A stretch of 64,000 nucleotides of DNA from Petrolisthes cinctipes (Eukaryota > Arthropoda > Malacostraca > Decapoda > Porcellanidae). The DNA lies in NCBI GenBank assembly GCA_033782935.1, contig JAWQEG010004748.1, positions 55,369 through 119,368 of the forward strand, written 5' to 3'. Of this stretch, positions 54,540 to 64,000 are shown piece by piece; within the stretch, counting starts at the first letter, position 1, and each line of letters starts with the position of its first letter. The notes under the pieces are model-generated. The model ran no database searches, was not told the origin of the DNA, and worked only from the letters and a program-made list of their open reading frames with translations. A program made the translations under genes and the position numbers.

Positions 54540-54832
54540 ACACACACACACACACACACACACACAGAAGTATACTCACATTACGCCAAGAACACACAAA
54601 CACACAACAGCAAACAGAAATATACTCACATTACACTACAAACACACACACACACATAAACAAACACACACAAACAAACACACACACACAACAGCAAACA
54701 GAAGTATACTCACATTACACACACACACACACACACAAAAGCAAACAGAAGTATACTCACATTACACCACACACACACACACACACAAAAGCAAACAGAA
54801 GTATACACACACACACACACACACACACACCA
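54540..54832 (+). repeat. (CA)n blocks with repeated GCAAACAGAAGTATACTCAC spacer
   Basis: CA runs alternate with a spacer (A)CAGAAGTATACTCACATTAC at about 54565, 54615, 54700, 54748 and 54792 (the last truncated). It is a higher-order repeat of period 45-85 bp. Confidence 0.88.
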
Positions 54833-55024
54833 CGACATTAGTTTCTTTCATCACCACCACCATCACAGTCGTCTCACCTCGTCCACTATATCGAAAAGTC
54901 ACCTTACAAATTTCCGTCATAGTTTCTCCCCCTCTTCACAATCACCACCACTATTACCACTACCACCACCGTCATTATAAACCACCATCACTATAGCTGA
55001 TAATCACTAGTTGCTACTCCCCTC

Positions 55025-55025
<1 letters not shown>

Positions 55026-55064
<39 letters not shown>

Positions 55065-55116
55065 AAACTCACCATTACTGTTGCTTTACGTACACAACAC
55101 TTTAGTTCTTTCTGAC

Positions 55117-55155
<39 letters not shown>

Positions 55156-55170
55156 ACACACACACACACA
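55026..55170 (+). repeat. Two (CA)n microsatellites
   Basis: CA runs at about 55026-55062 and 55119-55169 (with one TA interruption), separated by about 55 bp of unique sequence. Confidence 0.93.
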
Positions 55171-55436
55171 AGGAAAAGGTATATAAGAGTCTAGTAGTAG
55201 TGGTAGTAGTTAGAAGAGAGGGCTTGTGGGAGGGTGAGAGAGAGGGAGGGAGGGAGTGAGAGGGTGAGAGGGAAGGGAGAGGGGGAGCGACAAGACAAAG
55301 ACAGGAACGAAGAGAGGAGCAGCTCGCCAGGCCAGCCAAGGGGACGTAGACATAGAGAGCAGGGGGCGGCCACCCCTCCACTACTACTACCACCACCACC
55401 ACCACCAACACCCAGTCACTGCCTTGGTCTGTCTGC

Positions 55437-55469
55437 CTGCCTGCCTGCCTGCCTCCCTGACTCTAGGCA

Positions 55470-55537
<68 letters not shown>
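55437..55537 (+). repeat. (CTGC)n followed by (CA)n
   Basis: A short GCCT run then about 33 CA units from 55469. Confidence 0.92.
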
Positions 55538-55538
<1 letters not shown>

Positions 55539-55774
55539 AGGATGCCAGCTGGGTGGGTGGGTGGGTTGGGTAGTCAATAACCAGCTGGAATTATGTTTAT
55601 TATTATTATTATTATTTATCTGAGTAGTAAGCTGATTATTTCTCTGAGTATTGAGCTGATTATTAAAGCTGGTAGTGACGATGGTATATTGATGATGACA
55701 GCTTAGTTATACGATAGTGATAATGGTAGTACTGTGTGTTCAGGATATAGGTAGGTGGATGGGGGTCAGGGAAA

Positions 55775-55777
<3 letters not shown>

Positions 55778-55813
<36 letters not shown>
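55778..55813 (+). repeat. (GT)n microsatellite
   Basis: About 18 uninterrupted GT units. Confidence 0.92.
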
Positions 55814-55818
<5 letters not shown>

Positions 55819-55860
55819 GTAAGGTAAGATATGGAAGCACAAAATAGGTACGACAAACAA

Positions 55861-56990
<1,130 letters not shown>

Positions 56991-57001
56991 AGTATGGTGG
57001 T

Positions 57002-57062
57002 GGCCAGACCAGACCAGCCTGCCCACCACCACCACTACCACCACCACCACCACCACCACTAC
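57002..57062 (+). repeat. (CCA)n run
   Basis: CCACCACCACTACCACCACC and onward; it follows the homopurine domain. Confidence 0.85.
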
Positions 57063-57127
57063 CATACATAAGTAATGATGCGCCTCCCTCCCTCCTCCGG
57101 CTGTACCATTCGTACCCTGAGCCACAC

Positions 57128-57785
57128 CAACCCTTACACTACACTGTCACCATCACCATAGCTACCCTTGTCACCATACCACACTACTACACTGTCACAC
57201 CCACACTACACTGTCACCATCACCATAGCTACCCTTGTCACCATACCACACTACTACACTGTCATACCCACACTACACTGTCACCATCACCATATCTACC
57301 CCTTGTCACCATACCACACTACTACACTGTCACACCCACACTACACTATCACCATCACCATAGCTACCCTTGTCACCATACCACACTACTACACTGTCAC
57401 ACCCACACTACACTGTCACCATCACCATAGCTACCCCAATCCTCACACTACACTGTCACCATCACCATACCTACCCTTGTCACCATACCACACTACTACA
57501 CTGTCACCATCACCATAGCTACCCTTGTCACCATACCACACTACTACACTGTCACACCCACACTACACTGTCACCATCACCATAGCTACCAGTCACTCCT
57601 CCCCTAACACTACACTGTCACACCCACACTACACTGTCACCATCACCATAGCTACCCTTGTCACTCCTCCCGTCACCATCACCATAGCTACCCCAACCCT
57701 CACACCACACTATGACTATCACCATATAGCTACTCTTGTCACACACCCCTCACACTACACTGTCACCATCACCATATCTACCATT
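57128..57785 (+). repeat. Complex minisatellite, CACTGTCACCATCACCATAG
   Basis: The 20-mer CACTGTCACCATCACCATAG or close variants recur about 11 times, separated by CTACCCTTGTCACCATACCA and CACTACTACACTGTCACACC modules in variable number. Unit length varies from about 45 to 95 bp, as expected from module gain and loss. Confidence 0.93.
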
Positions 57786-58392
57786 GTCACCCCATCACCT
57801 GACGTCACCATAACTTCCACTACCACCCCATATAATGTCACCATCACCCAACTCAAATAATACCACAAGTGTACAGTCACGTGTAAAATTCCTGCTACAC
57901 CTACGAATAAAAAACAATGGAACTATTTATTCTCTTTGCAGGTGAGTATATATGTTTTATTATGCAGCCGTCATTATACTTCATCAAACATATCACTATA
58001 CACCTCATCCCCTTGCTACAACACATACCTCTACATCCGGTTCTTCACTATCTCACCTCAAACATCACTATACACACTATACACTACACACCACACACAT
58101 ACTCACTATACATAAACATTCAAGTCATTCACTATAACCCCTCAAACAGATCACTATTCATCATATCACCATACTTATACATCTAGGTCACTATCACTAT
58201 CACTCACTATCCCTCCTCAAATAGATCACCATACCACCTCCTCCTCCATTCACCACTCCTTACTCTCCCGGTCACCATCTGTACATCCGGGTCACTATCT
58301 CTCACTATACCCAGGGCACCATACTTCACTGTCTTCCCCTCTAGCTACCAACAGACACCATACACAACTGCACACATAAAAACACCATATTA

Positions 58393-58396
<4 letters not shown>

Positions 58397-58454
<58 letters not shown>

Positions 58455-58492
58455 TAGCAAGGGGGATGAAGGGGAGAGCAAGTGAATGACGG

Positions 58493-58561
<69 letters not shown>

Positions 58562-59305
58562 AAACTGTGTGATGTACGAGGGAAAGAAAGGGAGGGGAAC
58601 CAACGGAGTCAGTGAGAGAGGTGAGGAGGAGAGTGAGGGAGAGTGGGGGTAGGAAAAGCTAGGGAAAGAAGTGAAGGGGTGAAGCAGTGAGAGTAGAGAG
58701 AGACAGAGAGAGAGAGGGGGGGGGGAGTATGGGGGACAGGAAAAGCAGGCAGAAACACAGACAGACAGAGACACAGTGAGAGGTAGACAGAGAGGGAGGG
58801 AGAGAGGGAGAGGAGAGAGAAAGAGACAGAGAGAGAGGGATGGAGAGGGTAAAGAGGAAGGTAGACAGAGAGAGAAAAAGGAAGGAAGGAGGGAGGGAGA
58901 GGAAGGAAGGTAGGAAGGAGAGACACACATACATACATACTGAGGGTTGGGAGAGGCTGTGAGCAACGAGGAGCCAGTTAGCCATCTAGTGGGTGGAGTA
59001 AGAGGGAGTGAGTGAGGGAGAGAGTGAGGGAGGGAAGGGGACAGACCATGGAGGGACAGACAGTGAGCTAGGCTGGGCTGGGAGAGAGGAAGAGAAGGGA
59101 AGGAGAAGGAGGAAGGGAGAAGGAGGAAGGGAGGAGGAGGAATGAAAAAGGAGGGTATAAAAACAGACTGAGGAAGGAGTAGGGAGAGAGAGAGAGAGAG
59201 AGAGAGGAGTATAGAGAGAGGCTGAGAGAAGGAGGAGAAGGGAAGGAGGATGAGGAGGGAAGGAGGAGTAGTAGGATAGGAGGAGGAGGGGAAGGATTAG
59301 CCTCG
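58397..59305 (+). repeat. Homopurine domain with two (GA)n tracts
   Basis: GA runs at about 58398-58449 and 58497-58560, then purine-rich sequence with GGAA, GGGA and GACA motifs to about 59305. Confidence 0.9.
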
Positions 59306-59335
59306 TACCTCGTGCAACACTGTGACGTGGCCACC

Positions 59336-59650
59336 ACTACTACCACCACTACCACTACCACCCCAGCCTCCTCCCTCTCACTACCACCACCACCACCACT
59401 ACCCCAGTCTCCTCCCTCTCACTCCCACCACCACTCCTCCTCCTTCTTCTCCTTCTACAAACGTTTCCTTGCCAAACCCCCACCCTCCACCACCATCACC
59501 ACTACCCGCCACCGCCACCACCACCACCACCCACCACTAACCTGGCCTCCTCCCTCTCACTCCCACCCACTCCTCCTCCTACAAACGTTTCTTTGCCAAG
59601 CCCTCGCCTCCACCACCATCACCACCACTACCACTACCACCACTCCTGCT
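59336..59650 (+). repeat. (ACC)n-rich repeated block
   Basis: ACC-rich runs separate three versions of CTCCTCCCTCTCACT, and ACAAACGTTTC(C/T)TTGCCAA occurs twice (about 59457 and 59581). The period is about 125 bp. Confidence 0.8.
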
Positions 59651-59930
59651 ACACACACCCTACTCTTACAACTGACTCCTTCACAGTTATCTCCTTGACT
59701 CGGCTTGCCCTCCTGCCATTCACACACACACACACACACTCTCTCTCTCTCTCTCTCTCGTACATGTGGTGACCTTGTTTCTGTATGCACTCGTCTGCTT
59801 TAATACCAAACGTTTGCAGCAACAGTGAGAACAATGCACAGGACAACCTACTGTATATACTGCCTGTCTGTCTGGTCCACCTGTTAACTCTTTCCCTGCC
59901 TGATCCATCATGATAAATTACTGCTGCTAA

Positions 59931-59937
<7 letters not shown>

Positions 59938-60019
<82 letters not shown>

Positions 60020-60042
60020 CACACACACACCTCTTGTTCTGC

Positions 60043-60139
<97 letters not shown>
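59938..60139 (+). repeat. (CA)n-(CT)n-(GT)n compound microsatellite
   Basis: CA run 59938-59963, CT run 59964-60016, a short CA run, then GT from about 60048 to 60139 with one TA step. The CA and GT arms could pair as a large hairpin. Confidence 0.93.
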
Positions 60140-60140
<1 letters not shown>

Positions 60141-60750
60141 CAATATCTACCAACAAGACAAGAATGTAAATATAGCACCTTTAATATTAATCAAAATCTT
60201 CTATACACAGCCTTGAATCTACGTGCACGTCTAGAACTTATGGGTGTTATGTTAGTGATGATTAATGAACACGTAACAGGAGTGGGTGAGCTGATGTTGG
60301 TTAGAGATGTTACTTAGTGTTAGTGTATTTTTTCTTTAATGATATATAGGATCAAGGGAGTCAACAACACAAAAAAAACACCATTATCTTTGTCTAATAT
60401 CACCACCAACACTATCACACAACACCACCAACAACATCACCACCAATACATTAAGTTTATCCACCAACAACAACATCAACACCAATACATTAACTTTATC
60501 TACCACCATCACCACCACCACCACTATCAATACAATAAGTTCTATCCATTAACACAACACCATTCGGCCCATTCAGCATATAAGTGTTCCTTGGTGCTAG
60601 AGTCTGTGTGTGTGTCATCAGGGTTGAACGTACGCTTTTGAAACAGCAGTAGTAAACAACACGAAGGACTGACTTAGTGTGTAATGGTGAACTGATTATT
60701 GGGGAAGGGGGCTTGTTGCTCTCCTTATCTGTACCACATGTTATCTGTTG
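60140..60750. other. No recognised gene; short CAC/CAA runs
   Basis: Contains imperfect repeats of ACACCAATACATTAA.TTTAT near 60444-60540. No exon is recognised. Confidence 0.5.
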
Positions 60751-60751
60751 G

Positions 60752-61396
<645 letters not shown>

Positions 61397-61442
61397 CATC
61401 TTGAGCCTCACTTCATCGTCGTACATCCGACAGTCGTTCCCA

Positions 61443-61444
61443 GA

Positions 61445-61475
<31 letters not shown>

Positions 61476-61504
61476 CAGCCCTCCACACTGGGCCTCTACT
61501 CCCC

Positions 61505-61550
<46 letters not shown>

Positions 61551-61650
61551 GGAAAACATATCCACACACACACACACACATACGGAAAACATATCCACAC
61601 ACACACACACATACATACGGAAATCATATCCACACACACACACAAATAAA
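61443..61650 (+). repeat. (CA)n blocks with ATACGGAAAACATATCC spacers
   Basis: CA runs separated by ATACGGAAAACATATCCACA at about 61547 and 61580 and by ATACGGAAATCATATCCACA at 61615. This is a higher-order CA repeat like that at 54540. Confidence 0.9.
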
Positions 61651-61756
61651 CATGTATACAGGGAGGGGCACAGTGACCAACAGATACATCTTACCAAACA
61701 AACAAACAAACAAACACACACACAAACAAACAAACACACACAAACAGGTTGAAGGG

Positions 61757-62260
61757 AGGAGTGATGTGAAGGGGGAGGGTGGGTGGTGTGGGAGGAGGAG
61801 GAGGAGGAGGAGGAGGGGGGGAGGGGGGGGAGGGGAGGGGAGGGAAGGGAGGAGGGGGGAGAGAGGAGAGGGGAGGTGAGTGTGTGTGTAAGGGGAGGCA
61901 AAGAGAGGTGGGAGTGGAGGGGAAATGAGGGGGCTGGGGAGAAGAGGTGAGGGGAAGGGAGGTTGAGAGGGGGTGTAGATAGAAGAGGGGAAGGGAGGTG
62001 AGAGGGAGTGTAGATAGAAGAGGGAGGTGAGGTGAGGAGAAGAGTGAGAGGGAGTGTAGATAGAAGAGGGGAGGTGAGGAGAGGAGAAGAGTGAGAGGAG
62101 GAGTAGATAGAAGAGGGGAAGTGAGGTGAGGAGAAGAGTGAGAGGAGGAGTAGATAGAAGAGGGGAAGTGAGGAGAGGAGAAGAGTGAGAGGAGGTGTAG
62201 ATAGAAGAGGGGAAGTGAGGAGAAGAGGGGAGGTGAGGTGAGGTGAAGTGAGGGGATTGG
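61757..62260 (+). repeat. G-rich homopurine minisatellite, about 48 bp
   Basis: From about 61960, units contain GTGTAGATAGAAGAGGGGAA or GAGTAGATAGAAGAGGGGAA followed by GTGAGGTGAGGAGAAGAGTG; about six copies. GGGGGGAGGGGGGGGAGGGG-type sequence at 61817-61860 precedes them. Confidence 0.9.
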
Positions 62261-62381
62261 AGACAGCATCACTCAACCCTTACGTAACAAAGTCAACAAC
62301 TACAGCAGCAGCACACGACAGAAACTACTCACTACAAGGTTGGATGTGAGGCTGGACAAAACAATAAAAAAATACAGAACA

Positions 62382-62640
62382 GGGTGAGTGAGTGAGTGAG
62401 TGAGTGAGTGAGTGTGTGGGTGGGTGAGTGAGTGAGAGAGTGAGTGGGTTGGTGGGTGAGTGAGAGAGTGAGTGGGTGGGTGGGTTGGTGAGAGAGTGAG
62501 TGAGTGAGTGAGAGAGTGAGTGGGTGGGTGGGTGGGTTGATGAGAGAGTGAGTGAGTGAGTGGGTGGGTTGGTGAGAGAGTGAGAGAGTGAGTGAGTGAG
62601 TGAGTGAGAGAGTGAGTGAGTGAGTAAGTGAGTGTGTGTC
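62382..62640 (+). repeat. (GTGA)n with GGGT and GAGA variants
   Basis: Tetranucleotide array of about 260 bp; TGGGTGGGT(T)GGTGAGAGAG blocks recur about every 50 bp. Confidence 0.93.
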
Positions 62641-62768
62641 TCTCAGGAGGAAATAATGTCTAAACTAACCACACCACTCTGAAACCATTTATTTGTTGAC
62701 AAAGTTTGGCGATGATTAATTAGATCAGAGCAGTGAAAAGTCCTCCAGATGGTCGATAAAAACAAAAT

Positions 62769-62842
62769 AAAAATAAATATAATAATAATAACAATAATAA
62801 TAATAAAAATAATAAAAATGAAAATAATAATAAAATAATAAT

Positions 62843-62874
<32 letters not shown>

Positions 62875-62916
62875 AATAATAATAATAATAATAATAAAAA
62901 TAATAATAATAATAAG
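62769..62916 (+). repeat. (AAT)n microsatellite
   Basis: About 145 bp of AAT/AAAAT units with few interruptions. Confidence 0.92.
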
Positions 62917-62981
62917 TAATGCCTCATCATCATAACTGTAATTTTGTTATCATGAAACTGTTTGTTACTTCTGCTTTTGGT

Positions 62982-62982
62982 C

Positions 62983-63068
<86 letters not shown>

Positions 63069-63162
63069 GTCTAGTGTTCAACAGGTGTGCGATACAAATG
63101 CCTGGAGAGAGCATTTGAATGGACTCTTAAATCAATACTCATCACAACAATACCACACAGAT

Positions 63163-63236
<74 letters not shown>

Positions 63237-63270
63237 TACAAGTGCATGTCTAAGATTTACACTTTGGATT

Positions 63271-63339
<69 letters not shown>

Positions 63340-63374
63340 TTACCAGTGCATGTATAAGATTTACACTTTGGATT

Positions 63375-63438
<64 letters not shown>

Positions 63439-63472
63439 TACAAGTGCATGCCTAAGATTTACACTTTGGATT

Positions 63473-63542
<70 letters not shown>

Positions 63543-63585
63543 TACAAGTGCATGTCTAAGATTTTTCAATTTGGATTTAGGTGTG
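62982..63585 (+). repeat. Higher-order (GA)n repeat with conserved 39-bp spacer
   Basis: GA runs of different length are separated by GTTACAAGTGCATGTCTAAG plus ATTTACACTTTGGATTTAG, at about 63235, 63340, 63437 and 63541. The spacers differ at few positions while the GA runs vary, so the array spread as spacer-plus-GA units. Confidence 0.93.
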
Positions 63586-63630
63586 ATATTATTTGGGTTT
63601 GTTTAAGGGGAGAATTTTTTTTATTGTGTT

Positions 63631-63696
63631 GGTAAATCTGAGCAACTGAATCCTCCAAACTAACAATTCCAAGCAAACAACAGAACAACACCATTA
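63631..63696 (+). mobile_element. 115-bp hairpin repeat, copy 12 (left half)
   Basis: GGTAAATCTGAGCAACTGAA to CAGAACAACACCATT with small insertions; the right arm is missing and an A-run follows. Confidence 0.7.
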
Positions 63697-63712
63697 TTTC
63701 TACCTCTCTGGT

Positions 63713-63715
<3 letters not shown>

Positions 63716-63756
<41 letters not shown>

Positions 63757-63758
63757 TT
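63716..63758 (+). repeat. Poly(A) run
   Basis: About 43 bases, nearly all A. A TTATTATTATTATCTCCTCC-type pyrimidine-rich stretch follows to the window end. Confidence 0.9.
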
Positions 63759-64000
63759 ATATACCACCTTAAGGATTGATTTTTCTCTTGTTTTTATTAT
63801 TATTATTATCTCCTCCTCATCATAATTTATCTCCTCATCTTTATCATAATCTTTCTCTTCATCATATCTCTTTCTTCTCCTCCTCATCTTCATCAACCAT
63901 AATTATTTCCTCATTATCATCATCATTCTCTCTTCCTCATTATCATAATCATCATATCTCTTTCTCCTTCTCCTTAACATAATTATTTCATCATTATCAT

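Noticed and set aside
57128..57860. Overlapping plus-strand frames with HCHHHH- and SPYHTTTLSH-type repeats
   Set aside because: Direct translation of the CACTGTCACCATCACC minisatellite.

Overview
The window is animal nuclear DNA, most likely from a crustacean and probably a decapod. Reasons: intron-containing genes with GT..AG splice sites, an arthropod-style BTB domain, very long GA, CA and GT microsatellites, many small foldback transposons, and a recurring TACTGTA/TACAGTA word in the noncoding DNA. The taxon is inferred from sequence style, not from a marker gene.

Three protein-coding genes can be assembled exon by exon, and all their splice phases agree. (1) LZIC, plus strand, five coding exons from 735 to 9634, 186 residues, ICAT-like C terminus. 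(2) RAD21/SCC1, the cohesin kleisin, minus strand, nine coding exons from 21869 down to 13109, 756 residues, with a candidate promoter and noncoding first exon near 24.5 kb. (3) A BTB/POZ plus C2H2 zinc-finger transcription factor, minus strand, three coding exons from 40565 down to 35468, 962 residues, with a possible noncoding exon at 41862-41933 and a GC-rich candidate promoter near 49.6-50.5 kb. LZIC and RAD21 converge tail to tail about 3.5 kb apart. RAD21 and the BTB gene are in tandem, separated by about 11 kb with no recognisable coding sequence.

Mobile DNA is dense. The first LZIC intron holds a pogo/Tigger transposase with an unbroken 575-codon frame but a lost first catalytic Asp. 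Four different short elements flanked by TA and with inverted termini lie at 10.8, 26.2, 37.9 and 46.2 kb. A family with TTAA-containing ends occurs three times. A family with TATTATTAAACTT-type ends occurs four times. The commonest is a foldback family of about 115 bp with 12 full or partial copies, two of them arranged as a near-perfect 300-bp palindrome at 43.5-43.8 kb. There are also two tRNA-derived SINE-like units and three decayed non-LTR retrotransposon fragments.

From about 41 kb to the end, simple-sequence and minisatellite DNA becomes dominant. Long tracts at 55.9-62.3 kb are almost purely purine on the plus strand. The long Ser/Leu/Pro-, Thr/His- or Arg/Glu-rich open frames there are products of these repeats and not genes.

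The most noteworthy points are the dispersed hairpin family and its palindrome, the duplicated LZIC splice-donor segment flanking a foldback element, the intact-frame Tigger with a substituted active-site residue, a foldback element ending 45 bp from a BTB-gene splice acceptor, the conserved candidate separase site in RAD21, and the kilobase-scale homopurine domain.
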